A stretch of 64,000 bases of DNA. Source: DTU064 sp045588245 (GTDB lineage: Bacteria > Bacillota > Clostridia > Oscillospirales > CAG-272). Made by a program: the position numbers and the translations under genes. Shown here one piece after another: positions 24,973 through 32,506 of the stretch. The DNA is taken from NCBI GenBank assembly GCA_045588245.1, contig JAZNDW010000029.1:1-64000 (forward strand). Reading direction: 5' to 3'. How positions within the stretch are numbered: the first letter of the stretch is position 1; every line of letters starts with the position of its first letter. A model generated the notes under the pieces. That model was given only the letters and a program-made list of their open reading frames with translations. It was not told where the DNA came from and ran no database searches.

Positions 24973-25515
24973 ATGTTTGACAACATCGGAGGAAAAATCA
25001 AAGGTTTGGCGGCAGCAGTTACTTGGATAGGAATTGCAGGGTCTGTTATTTTTTGGATAAGCACCTTCTCAAGCGGATCGAACGAGGCGATCTCTGTTGG
25101 ACTTATCGTTATGATTATAGGTTCTCTTGTTTCATGGCTTTCGTCTTTGACGTTATACGGCTTTGGAGAGCTGATTGAAAAAATGTCAAGTGTTGAAAAG
25201 CTTATGAAAAAGGTTGCCGGTGAAGAGGATAGCAAAGTCAAGGATAGTAAAAAGCCGGAAGAACACACGGTAATTGAAGAAAAAAAGCCGGACGAAGAAA
25301 TCAAAGAGGTTAAGAAAAGCGAAGAGCTTGAGGCGGTTAAGGAAATCGAAAAAATCATTCCTGTGCCCAAAATGCCGGTTGCTAAAAATTCGTGCGAGAT
25401 TTGCGGGAAATCAGACTTTTCGGTCACGTCCTCAAGATTCGTTGATGAAACCGGCACACACATTAGAACTGTTTGCAATGATTGCTTCAAAAAGTATAGC
25501 GGCACGAAAAAATAA
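24973..25515 (+). CDS. Membrane protein with acidic/lysine linker and C-terminal zinc ribbon
   Basis: Family not recognised. The 180 residues have two N-terminal membrane helices (AAVTWIGIAGSVIFWIST; SVGLIVMIIGSLVSWLSSL), a charged Glu/Lys linker (about residues 75-128) likely helical or disordered, and a C-terminal zinc-ribbon motif CEICGKSDF followed about 22 residues later by CNDCFKKYS. Start ATG 24973 with AGGAG 7 bases upstream. Its promoter carries the operators of the divergent HTH gene. The arrangement suggests a small stress- or DNA-regulated module; function unknown. Confidence 0.65.
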   Translation: MFDNIGGKIKGLAAAVTWIGIAGSVIFWISTFSSGSNEAISVGLIVMIIGSLVSWLSSLTLYGFGELIEKMSSVEKLMKKVAGEEDSKVKDSKKPEEHTVIEEKKPDEEIKEVKKSEELEAVKEIEKIIPVPKMPVAKNSCEICGKSDFSVTSSRFVDETGTHIRTVCNDCFKKYSGTKK

Positions 25516-25528
25516 CTGTAATATAGTC

Positions 25529-25560
25529 AAAAACGCTCCCTTCTGCAAGGGAGCGTTTTT
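25529..25560. terminator. Bidirectional terminator
   Basis: AAAAACGCTCCCTT-CTGC-AAGGGAGCGTTTTT, serving the zinc-ribbon gene and fucO from opposite sides. Confidence 0.9.
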
Positions 25561-25576
25561 GCTTATAAAGTTGATC

Positions 25577-26722
25577 TTACATCAAGCTTCTGTAAAGAGC
25601 TTCGATCTCCTCAACGGAAACTTCTCTCGGGTTGCCGGGACGGCAAGCGTCGTTATACGCGTCAACGGACATCTGGTGAACGTCCTCTTCCTTGAGAATG
25701 CCCTTGAGCGAGCAGTCAATACCAACGTCCTCTGCAAGCTTTGCAACAGCGGCAACGGCAGCGGCACGGTATTCATCCTGTGTCATCGCGTCAACACCGT
25801 CAACGCCCATAGCGCGTGCGATGTCGCGGTACTTTTCGCCCGTTGCGGGAGCGTTGAATGCCATAACGGTCGGAAGAAGAACGGCGCAAGCCTTGCCGTG
25901 AGGCATGTCGTAGTATGCGGAGAGGGTGTGAGCCATGGAGTGGTCAACGCCGAGACCTACGTTGGAAAAGCCCATGCCGGCGATGTACTGACCGAGAGCC
26001 ATGCCTTCGCGGCCTACGGGGCAGTTGTTAACGGCGCCGCGGAGCGAGCGCGCGATAACTTCGATGGCTTTGATGTGGAACATATCGGAAAGCTCCCAAG
26101 CACCCTTGGTGATGTAGCCTTCGATTGCGTGCGTCAGCGCGTCCATACCCGTAGCGGCGGTAAGACCCGCGGGCATAGTGGACATCATGTCGGGGTCAAC
26201 GACTGCAACGACGGGAATGTCGTGAGCGTCAACGCAAACGAACTTGCGCTTCTTTTCAACGTCTGTGATAACGTAGTTGATCGTAACCTCAGCTGCAGTA
26301 CCTGCCGTTGTGGGAACGGCGATGATGGGTGTGCAGGGGTTCTTCGTGGGAGCAACACCCTCAAGCGAACGAACGTCTTCGAATTTGGGGTTCGTAATGA
26401 TGATGCCGATTGCCTTTGCGGTGTCCATGGAGGAGCCGCCGCCGATGGCTACGATGCAGTCAGCGTTCGCTTCCTTGAAAGCGGCAACGCCGCTCTGTAC
26501 GTTTTCGATAGTGGGGTTCGGCTTGATGTCGGAGAAAACGGTGTACGCGATGCCTTCAGCGTCGAGCAGATCCGTAACCTTTGCGGTCACACCGAATTTG
26601 ATGAGATCGGGGTCGGATGCAACAAAGATCTTCTTAAAGCCGCGGGCTTTGATTTCCTGCGGAACGGCAGCGATGGCGCCGGCGCCGTGGTACGAGGTTT
26701 CGTTGAGCATGAATTTGTTCAT
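25577..26722 (-). CDS. fucO: Lactaldehyde reductase / iron-containing alcohol dehydrogenase
   Basis: Group III Fe-dependent dehydrogenase, 381 residues, very like E. coli FucO over its length (VPTTAGTAAEVTINYVITD; DALTHAIEGYITKGAW; GKYRDIAR-type segment). It reduces lactaldehyde from fucose or rhamnose breakdown to 1,2-propanediol using NADH. Iron ligands line up as D194, H198, H261 and H275, and the nucleotide loop is GGGSSMD (about 94-100). No fucose or rhamnose genes lie beside it, so an alternative aldehyde substrate is possible. It is divergent from the NifU-like/GGGtGRT pair. Confidence 0.85.
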   Translation of the reverse strand: MNKFMLNETSYHGAGAIAAVPQEIKARGFKKIFVASDPDLIKFGVTAKVTDLLDAEGIAYTVFSDIKPNPTIENVQSGVAAFKEANADCIVAIGGGSSMDTAKAIGIIITNPKFEDVRSLEGVAPTKNPCTPIIAVPTTAGTAAEVTINYVITDVEKKRKFVCVDAHDIPVVAVVDPDMMSTMPAGLTAATGMDALTHAIEGYITKGAWELSDMFHIKAIEVIARSLRGAVNNCPVGREGMALGQYIAGMGFSNVGLGVDHSMAHTLSAYYDMPHGKACAVLLPTVMAFNAPATGEKYRDIARAMGVDGVDAMTQDEYRAAAVAAVAKLAEDVGIDCSLKGILKEEDVHQMSVDAYNDACRPGNPREVSVEEIEALYRSLM

Positions 26723-27030
26723 AGTTTCGTGTCCTTTCCTTTATATAAAAAGATGTTTGGAATACGTTTTCTGTCGGCTGAAAGCCGCTTCTATAAAGTA
26801 TTTTACCGCACGGAACGAAAAAAATCAATTACAATTTTACAATTGCGAGAGGATACGGAAGCATTCCCGCAAAAATAATCCGCAAGGGGGAGCGCAAGAC
26901 GTGCACAAGCCGCAAAAAATCACAATTCCTTGTTTACAAGCAAAATAATTCGTGATATAATATCTTTTGGTGTGGACTTTCGAGCCGCACCGACATAATC
27001 CCGAACATCATGAAAGGATGGTCATATAAT
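26723..27030. other. Divergent intergenic region of fucO and the NifU-like gene
   Basis: Contains the rightward promoter at 26933-26961 and a leader with hairpin GGTGTGG/CCGCACC (about 26969-26991). No gene was found. Confidence 0.6.
26933..26961 (+). promoter_or_regulatory. Promoter of the NifU-like/GGGtGRT operon
   Basis: TTTACA (26933-26938), 17-base spacer, TATAAT (26956-26961). The -35 lies in CTTGTTTACAAG, a small palindrome whose core TTGTTTACAAGC recurs at the xer promoter (52513-52524). Confidence 0.75.
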
Positions 27031-27747
27031 ATGTGCAGTGTAAGTGAAGCTCCGTACGCAATGAGCCTTGAAGTAGAGCATCAGTGCGTCGTAGCAAAGG
27101 GTCCGAAGCATGATCCCGCTCCGATCCCCGAAGAAGGCAAATGGATTGCCGCAAAACAGATTACGGACATTTCCGGCTATACCCACGGTGTTGGCTGGTG
27201 CGCTCCTCAGCAGGGTGCGTGCAAGCTTTCGTTGAACGTCAAGAACGGCGTTATCGAAGAGGCACTCGTTGAAACGATCGGATGCTCCGGCATGACTCAC
27301 TCGGCAGCAATGGCAGCTGAGATCCTCCCCGGCAAAACGATTCTTGAAGCGCTTAACACAGACCTCGTTTGCGATGCTATCAACACCGCAATGCGTGAGC
27401 TCTTCCTCCAGATCGTTTACGGCCGCACCCAGTCCGCGTTCTCCGAAGGCGGTCTTGTAATCGGCGCAGGTATGGAAGACCTCGGCAAGGGCGCTCGCTC
27501 GATGGTTGGTACCATGTACGGCACCAAGGCAAAGGGCGTTCGTTACCTTGAAATGACCGAAGGCTACTGCACCAGAATGGCGCTTGACGAAGACGATCAG
27601 GTTATCGGCTATGAGTTCGTATCTCTCGGCAAGATGACAGACTTCATCAAGAAGGGCATGGAGCCCAATGAAGCATACGAGAAGTCTAAGGGTACATACG
27701 GCAGATTCGCTGACGCCGTTAAGTACATTGACCCTCGTCACGAATAA
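27031..27747 (+). CDS. NifU-like Fe-S scaffold-related protein (partner of GGGtGRT protein)
   Basis: 238 residues with an IscU-like fold signature: GCSGMTHSAAMAAEILPGKTILEAL parallels the GCGAAIATSSMATELIKG segment of true NifU. It also has its own cysteines in GWCAPQQGACKLSL. Annotated in databases as an iron-sulfur cluster assembly scaffold-like protein, and nearly always adjacent to the GGGtGRT gene; the function of the pair is not established to my knowledge. Start at ATG 27031 (MCSVSEAPYA), because AAAGGA lies upstream and the alternative ATG at 27010 has no SD. Confidence 0.75.
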   Translation: MCSVSEAPYAMSLEVEHQCVVAKGPKHDPAPIPEEGKWIAAKQITDISGYTHGVGWCAPQQGACKLSLNVKNGVIEEALVETIGCSGMTHSAAMAAEILPGKTILEALNTDLVCDAINTAMRELFLQIVYGRTQSAFSEGGLVIGAGMEDLGKGARSMVGTMYGTKAKGVRYLEMTEGYCTRMALDEDDQVIGYEFVSLGKMTDFIKKGMEPNEAYEKSKGTYGRFADAVKYIDPRHE

Positions 27748-27766
27748 GAAGTAGGAGGAAACAAAA

Positions 27767-28765
27767 GTGGCACACTTTGAAGGTTACGAAAGACGCGAGG
27801 CGAAGATCCTCGGCGTTCTGAAAGAATACGGCATTTCCTCCATCGATGAATGCAAGGAAATCACACTCGCAAAGGGAATCGACGTTGATAACATCGTTCG
27901 TTCCACACAGCCTATCTGCTTTGAAAACGCTATCTGGGCTTACACCGTAGGCGCAGCTATCGCAATCAAGAAGGGCTGCACAAAGGCTGCTGACGCCGCT
28001 GCCGCTATCGGTATCGGTCTTCAGAGCTTCTGCATCCCCGGCTCCGTTGCCGAAAACCGCAAGGTTGGTCTCGGTCACGGTAACCTCGGCGCGATGCTCC
28101 TCTCCGATGAAACAGAATGCTTCTGCTTCCTCGCAGGTCACGAATCCTTCGCAGCTGCTGAAGGCGCTATCAAGATCGCTCTCAACGCTAACAAGGTTCG
28201 CTCCAAGCCCCTCCGCGTTATCCTCAACGGTCTCGGCAAAGACGCTGCTATGATCATCTCCAGAATCAACGGCTTCACGTACGTTGACACCGAGTTCGAT
28301 CCTTACACCGAAGAAGTTAAGATCGTTTACGAAAAGGCTTACTCCAACGGTCCCCGTGCAGACGTAAGATGCTACGGCTCCGATAACGTTCCCGAAGGCG
28401 TTGCTATCATGAAGCTCGAAAACGTCGGCGTTTCCATCACCGGTAACTCCACGAACCCGACTCGCTTCCAGCACCCCGTTGCAGGCACATACAAGAAGTG
28501 GTGCCAGGAAAATGGCGTTAAGTACTTCTCCGTTGCTTCAGGCGGCGGTACAGGACGTACTCTGCATCCCGATAACATGGCTGCAGGTCCCTCCAGCTAC
28601 GGCATGACGGATACGATGGGCCGTATGCATTCCGACGCGCAGTTCGCAGGCTCGTCCTCCGTTCCCGCTCACGTCGAAATGATGGGTCTCATCGGCGCAG
28701 GTAACAACCCCATGGTTGGTATGACTGTTGCAGTAGCAGTTGCCATCGAAGAGGCAGCGAAGTAA
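27767..28765 (+). CDS. GGGtGRT family protein
   Basis: 332 residues of the conserved but uncharacterised family named after its motif, here SGGGTGRTLHPDN (about 261-273). Other conserved-looking parts are GSVAENRKVGLGHGNL, FCFLAGHESFAAAEGA and cysteines spread along the chain. It follows the NifU-like gene by 19 bases with GTAGGAGG as SD, so the two are co-expressed. No signal peptide or membrane helix. Codon choice (strong use of optimal codons) suggests high expression. Any link to Fe-S or redox chemistry is inferred from the partner. Confidence 0.85.
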   Translation: MAHFEGYERREAKILGVLKEYGISSIDECKEITLAKGIDVDNIVRSTQPICFENAIWAYTVGAAIAIKKGCTKAADAAAAIGIGLQSFCIPGSVAENRKVGLGHGNLGAMLLSDETECFCFLAGHESFAAAEGAIKIALNANKVRSKPLRVILNGLGKDAAMIISRINGFTYVDTEFDPYTEEVKIVYEKAYSNGPRADVRCYGSDNVPEGVAIMKLENVGVSITGNSTNPTRFQHPVAGTYKKWCQENGVKYFSVASGGGTGRTLHPDNMAAGPSSYGMTDTMGRMHSDAQFAGSSSVPAHVEMMGLIGAGNNPMVGMTVAVAVAIEEAAK

Positions 28766-28779
28766 TTAAATCAAGCATT

Positions 28780-28806
28780 AAAGGCACACCGCATGGTGTG
28801 CCTTTT
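28780..28806 (+). terminator. Terminator of the GGGtGRT operon
   Basis: AAAGGCACACC-GCAT-GGTGTGCCTTTTT. Confidence 0.9.
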
Positions 28807-28879
28807 TGTTTCGTCTCGGTAAAGTGGAAGGAAGCGAATTTGAGTGCGCGTTATAATAAATCAGGTTGGGAGGGGGCAT

Positions 28880-28909
28880 GGGGAACCCTTGACGCTACAA
28901 GGGTTCCCC
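28880..28909. repeat. Perfect 11-bp inverted repeat
   Basis: GGGGAACCCTT-GACGCTAC-AAGGGTTCCCC in the gap between the two copies of the GGGtGRT 3' end. Looks like a small intergenic repeat; no T-run follows. Confidence 0.5.
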
Positions 28910-28936
28910 AAGAGATAAGGGAACGACCTGTGGTGT

Positions 28937-28976
28937 TGTTGCAGTAGCAGTTGCTATCGAAGAGGCAGCAAAGTAA
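28937..28976 (+). pseudogene. Duplicated 3' end of the GGGtGRT gene
   Basis: These 40 bases match 28726-28765 with two differences and encode the same C-terminus (VAVAVAIEEAAK, stop). They have their own terminator but no upstream coding part, so they look like the remnant of a deleted paralogue or a recombination scar. Confidence 0.8.
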
Positions 28977-28988
28977 AAAACAAACAAC

Positions 28989-29015
28989 AAAGAGCACCCG
29001 CTGGGTGCTCTTTTT
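28989..29015. terminator. Terminator shared by the GGGtGRT remnant and the SLOG gene
   Basis: AAAGAGCACCC-GCT-GGGTGCTCTTTTT, usable from both directions. Confidence 0.85.
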
Positions 29016-29017
29016 CA

Positions 29018-29437
29018 TCATATCAGATTGATAACGTTTTTCTTTTTTATTTTTGCATATTTTGCGTATTTTGCCGCACCGCCGAAATTTCTGTTAACAT
29101 ACGTTATCACAATGTCAGAGTGATTTATCATCCATTCGTTGCGTTTGCAGATGGCAAAACGCGGCGGTACGGCTTCAAGACCTTCGGGATAGATCGTTGG
29201 CGAAGGGTCGCCGCTGTTGCTTTTGGTCGGCATATATTCAAGAACAACGGCGTATGTTATAGGGTAAACGGAACCGAGGTCGCTTAAAGCGTTTTTCGCT
29301 ATTTTATCAAAGTTTCCGTTGCTTCCAACGTAAAAAGTGTTCGCCCCGTGATTTGTTATTAAATCGATCAGAATTATCCTTAATGTGTCACGGATGCTGT
29401 CCGGTGTGTCGCCATGCCCGAAAAATGTTACCGTCAT
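29018..29437 (-). CDS. SLOG-family (YpsA/DUF1273-like) protein
   Basis: 139 residues starting MTVTFFGHGDTPDSI, with the Rossmann-like nucleotide-binding fold of the YpsA/SLOG group: a GxG near the N-terminus, TFYVGSNGNFDKIA (phosphate or nucleotide pocket) and later HSDIVITYVNRNFGGAAKYA. Such proteins are predicted to bind nucleotide-derived ligands; the exact job is unknown. It is divergent from a small HTH gene across 122 bases with a perfect 20-bp palindrome, suggesting a ligand-sensing regulatory pair. Confidence 0.75.
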   Translation of the reverse strand: MTVTFFGHGDTPDSIRDTLRIILIDLITNHGANTFYVGSNGNFDKIAKNALSDLGSVYPITYAVVLEYMPTKSNSGDPSPTIYPEGLEAVPPRFAICKRNEWMINHSDIVITYVNRNFGGAAKYAKYAKIKKKNVINLI

Positions 29438-29466
29438 AGGATTTATTAATCTCCAACAACACTCGA

Positions 29467-29486
29467 TTGCACCTATATAGGTGCAA
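29467..29486. promoter_or_regulatory. Perfect 20-bp palindromic operator candidate
   Basis: TTGCACCTATATAGGTGCAA between the divergent SLOG and HTH genes, 30 bases from the SLOG start. Likely bound by the HTH protein. Confidence 0.6.
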
Positions 29487-29559
29487 AATGATAATACCGT
29501 CCATTTATAATATTGTCAAATACTTTTGTTCTTAAATAAGCGCAAAAGGTGATCTGACA

Positions 29560-29790
29560 ATGAACAAAACCGTTGAAAAAAGAATCGGAGACAACATAAG
29601 GCGAATACGCGAAAGCTTAGATATGACGCAAGAGACCCTTTCCGCGAAGCTTCAGCTTGAGGGGTGCGACGTAACAAGAAGCGCCGTCGCAAAAATTGAG
29701 GTGGGACAACGCCATCTTTATCCCGATGAAATAATTGCAATCAAAAAAGTGTTGAACGTTTCTTATGAACAGCTATTCAATATAGATTAA
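29560..29790 (+). CDS. XRE-type helix-turn-helix regulator
   Basis: 76 residues forming one HTH domain: IGDNIRRIRESLDMTQETLSAKL, then VTRSAVAKIEVGQRHLYPDEI. AAAGGTGAT precedes the start by 6 bases. No sensor domain. Divergent from the SLOG gene with a palindromic operator candidate in between, so probably a local repressor. Related in layout, though not close in sequence, to the HTH module at 24.6 kb. Confidence 0.85.
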   Translation: MNKTVEKRIGDNIRRIRESLDMTQETLSAKLQLEGCDVTRSAVAKIEVGQRHLYPDEIIAIKKVLNVSYEQLFNID

Positions 29791-29817
29791 AGAGCTCCCG
29801 TAGGGTGCTCTTTTTCT
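29789..29817 (+). terminator. Terminator of the HTH gene
   Basis: AAAGAGCTCCC-GTA-GGGTGCTCTTTTT with one mismatch; overlaps the stop codon. Confidence 0.8.
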
Positions 29818-29838
29818 TTCGCCATCCGACACATTTCA

Positions 29839-29866
29839 CTCTGCATTCTGCATTCTGCACTCTGCA
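29839..29866. repeat. Heptamer tandem repeat (YTCTGCA x4)
   Basis: CTCTGCA-TTCTGCA-TTCTGCA-CTCTGCA, four head-to-tail copies in the gap before the SPOCS gene. Confidence 0.7.
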
Positions 29867-29922
29867 TATTCCCCCCCATTCGGGCATACACATATAGCAA
29901 AAAATGTTTGGGGGCAAACTGT

Positions 29923-31419
29923 ATGAAAAACAAAATCGAACGCGATATAAAGCTCACGCACGACTGCGCGGGCGAATTTACTTTGCCGGACTACCTGCCC
30001 GCGATCGGAAAAATGCTGATCGCGGAGTGCTCTGTCGCACCCGATGACGTCTATCTGCGCGAAAACGGATCGGGAGGAGTCACCGCCGAGCTTGGCGGTG
30101 ACGTGATCTTCCGCGTCGTGTGGGCGGCAGAGGGGAGCGAGGATATCCCGAAGGGAACCCCCGCTGCGGCGACCTTCAGCTGCGATTATGACACCGCCGC
30201 CGTCCTCGGTGCCGTGTCGGTGCCGAGGTGTAACGTGACAACGACGCCCGAAGGCGTCTTTTGCCGCGTTACGGGCCCGCGAAAGCTGTCGCTGCGGGCG
30301 CGGCTGTCGTCCCGAGTCGTAGCTTTGACGGGGTGCGAACGTGAGATACCTGCCGCTTGCCGTGCGGACGGGGTTGAGGTGCTTGCGGAGAATACGGCAG
30401 CGGCAGGCTTTGTGACGGGCTCGGCTCGCGACCTGTTTGCGTCATTTGAGCTGCCGTCCTCGGGCGGACTCTTCTGTCGAGCCGCAGTGAACGTAACGTC
30501 GTGCACGCTCTCCTCGCCGACGGAATGCAGAGTTGACGGCGACGTCATGCTGACTTGCTATAATGCCGCAGACGGCGGCATCATGCCGTCCGTTGCCATG
30601 GTGCCGTTTTCGGAGACGGTGGCACTCGACACGAACGTCGGCGTTGCCGCCGACGCCGTCGTTGGATGCCGAGCGTTCGGCACCGTTACCTCGGAGGAGA
30701 TGCGGAGCGAGGGCGACGGCGGCACGGCGGAGATAATGTACGACCTGTTCGTTCACGTGTTGACCGTGAACGGCGAAGACGAGATCCGCGATGCGTATTC
30801 GTGCCGCGGCAACTCCGTCTGTACCTATGAAAGCGTTGAATACCTCTCGCCTCTGGCGGCGGTGATGGGGAGTGTCACCGTCAATGAGCGGACGGAGACG
30901 TCCGCGACGGGAAAAGTCGAGATCATGTCGGCGGCAGCGACGGTCGATGAGGCGGTGACGGAGCGCGGAAAACTCCGCCTGACGGGAAAACTCACCGGTG
31001 CGGCGCTCGTCAACCGCGACGGCGAATATGAAACGGCGCCGTGGTCGGTGCCGTGGTGGTACGAGACCGCGCTCCCCGCAAGTACGGCGGCGGATGCGGA
31101 CAAAACGGAAGTCTGGGGCGAAGCGAAGGTCTTGTCGACGACGGGCCGCGCCGACGGCGCGCTCTTTGTCACGGCGGAGCTCGCGGTGTCTGCGACGGCG
31201 GTTGAGCCGAAGCGGACTACGGTGGTGTCCGAGCTCGCCGTTTCGGACGGGGGCGCCGCCTATTGCGGCGCGGGCAAAGGCGGCATCCGCGTCTACTATC
31301 CTTTGGCGGATGAGGGCGTGTGGGACGTCGCAAAACGCTTCCGCGTGCCCAAAGACAGCGTTGACGTGCCCGAAAACGTTGACGAGGGCGGCAAGCTCCG
31401 CCGTGTCGTTGTGATTTGA
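29923..31419 (+). CDS. SPOCS-domain protein (DUF3794-like)
   Basis: 498 residues, no signal peptide. The body has the repeated beta-rich SPOCS pattern seen in Clostridia spore-coat-associated and LysM proteins (LPDYLPAIGKMLIAECSV; GDVIFRVVWAAEG; ITVNERTETS-like segments; AMVPFSETVALD). The C-terminal 45 residues (RVYYPLADEGVWDVAKRFRVP) resemble a degenerate LysM module. Start ATG 29923; an upstream TTG gives only five more residues. A spore-coat or wall-associated role is inferred from the family. Neighbours give no further help. Confidence 0.75.
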   Translation: MKNKIERDIKLTHDCAGEFTLPDYLPAIGKMLIAECSVAPDDVYLRENGSGGVTAELGGDVIFRVVWAAEGSEDIPKGTPAAATFSCDYDTAAVLGAVSVPRCNVTTTPEGVFCRVTGPRKLSLRARLSSRVVALTGCEREIPAACRADGVEVLAENTAAAGFVTGSARDLFASFELPSSGGLFCRAAVNVTSCTLSSPTECRVDGDVMLTCYNAADGGIMPSVAMVPFSETVALDTNVGVAADAVVGCRAFGTVTSEEMRSEGDGGTAEIMYDLFVHVLTVNGEDEIRDAYSCRGNSVCTYESVEYLSPLAAVMGSVTVNERTETSATGKVEIMSAAATVDEAVTERGKLRLTGKLTGAALVNRDGEYETAPWSVPWWYETALPASTAADADKTEVWGEAKVLSTTGRADGALFVTAELAVSATAVEPKRTTVVSELAVSDGGAAYCGAGKGGIRVYYPLADEGVWDVAKRFRVPKDSVDVPENVDEGGKLRRVVVI

Positions 31420-31503
31420 CGCAGAAAATTTGTCCGATACGCTTGCAAAACGGGATTATAGTTGATAAAATTAACAAAACGAAGTTTTGCGGGAGGTGAC
31501 GGC

Positions 31504-31839
31504 ATGAGAGTAGCGGTAGTGGGCTCGCGGAGTATAAGATATGCTGATCTTGACTACTATCTGCCTGACGGCATCGACGAGGTTGTGTCGGGCGGAGCTG
31601 TTGGCGTTGACACTCTCGCGCGCGACTATGCGCGGCGTCACAAGCTGAAGCTGACGGAGTTTCTGCCCGATTACGAGCGATTCGGGAACAGAGCGCCGCT
31701 CCGCCGCAACGACGAGATCGTCGATTACGCGGATTGCGTCTATGCGTTTTGGGACGGAAGATCGAGGGGAACCCGATACGTCATCGAGCGCGCAAGACGG
31801 GCGGGAAAAAGGTGCCTCGTCTTTGTTCTGCGTCCGTGA
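31504..31839 (+). CDS. SLOG-family protein (YspA/DUF2493-like)
   Basis: 111 residues beginning MRVAVVGSRSI, with EVVSGGAVGVDTLARDYAR and YADCVYAFWDGRSRGTRYVI, the standard motifs of small DprA/YspA-like SLOG proteins that bind nucleotides. GGGAGGTG lies 4 bases before the ATG at 31504, ruling out the longer ORF. It is a second SLOG protein within 2.5 kb but of a different subgroup. Followed by a good terminator. Function unknown. Confidence 0.8.
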   Translation: MRVAVVGSRSIRYADLDYYLPDGIDEVVSGGAVGVDTLARDYARRHKLKLTEFLPDYERFGNRAPLRRNDEIVDYADCVYAFWDGRSRGTRYVIERARRAGKRCLVFVLRP

Positions 31840-31880
31840 TGACGGCGAATGGGCCTGCAAATTACAACTGAACAAAAAAG

Positions 31881-31916
31881 GGACGGAGAGTGCAAAATTC
31901 TCCGTCCGTTTTTTTG
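31881..31916 (+). terminator. Terminator of the YspA-like gene
   Basis: GGACGGAGA and TCTCCGTCC arms, followed by GTTTTTTTGG. Confidence 0.85.
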
Positions 31917-32093
31917 GTGTTTTGCTGTCATGCGTGCCTCAATGCATCCGAAAAGACTGCGCCGCGCATGCGCGCGCTTTGCTTTTGCTGTCGTAATGTC
32001 AAATCCATGTCGCTACCGAAAAAATGACAAAAAACGGAAGCGAACCCATATAAATGGCGGTGTTGGATGAAAAATGGCAGGATTTTTGAAAAT

Positions 32094-32110
32094 TTGTGCA
32101 ACTTGCGCAG
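32094..32110. promoter_or_regulatory. Operator A, TGTGCA-N3-TGCGCA
   Basis: TTGTGCAACTTGCGCAG; one mismatch from the palindrome of operators B (32134-32150) and C (46037-46051). Confidence 0.5.
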
Positions 32111-32133
32111 ATGTAGAAAATTCAGCCCGAAAT

Positions 32134-32150
32134 TTGTGCAGGTTGCACAA
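32134..32150. promoter_or_regulatory. Operator B, TGTGCA-N3-TGCACA
   Basis: TTGTGCAGGTTGCACAA, perfect 7-base arms. Forty bases after operator A with the same AAATTTGTGCA left flank. Same motif as operator C at the GH51 promoter. Confidence 0.6.
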
Positions 32151-32213
32151 TGCGAGAGAGAAAAACGGCAAAAAATGGAAGTTGTCGAAAAGGCGCGGAC
32201 ACGTTCAACGCGA

Positions 32214-32228
32214 GTAAATATAATTTAC
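32214..32228. promoter_or_regulatory. Palindrome GTAAATATAATTTAC, copy 1
   Basis: Part of a longer perfect inverted repeat with 11-base arms (CGCGAGTAAAT/ATTTACTCGCG, 32209-32233). Identical 15-mer at 32319-32333. Confidence 0.55.
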
Positions 32229-32318
32229 TCGCGCAAAAGAACTCACAGTAATCTACAACAAAATGTGGCGCAGCAGCCGTTTGACACCGCTATATTGTGG
32301 GGGCTTTTTGATGGCATG

Positions 32319-32333
32319 GTAAATATAATTTAC
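32319..32333. promoter_or_regulatory. Palindrome GTAAATATAATTTAC, copy 2
   Basis: Exactly repeats 32214-32228 at a distance of 105 bases, about ten helical turns, compatible with a looping regulator. Confidence 0.55.
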
Positions 32334-32459
32334 TGCAAAACGTCCGTTCGTGAAAAGGAGAAATTACCCTATATAATATAATAAAAAAAGAAGCAATTTG
32401 AGGAGTTCAAGAAAAGGTCACAAAGAATTCAATTGTTCGTAACGGAGTTTTATGAATGC

Positions 32460-32488
32460 TTGACAGATTTTTTTGCTTATGTTAAGAT
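32460..32488 (+). promoter_or_regulatory. Promoter of the glycan-uptake operon
   Basis: TTGACA (32460-32465), 17-base spacer, TAAGAT (32483-32488), leaving a leader of about 230 bases. Confidence 0.7.
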
Positions 32489-32506
32489 GTCATTATGAAA
32501 ATTGAA

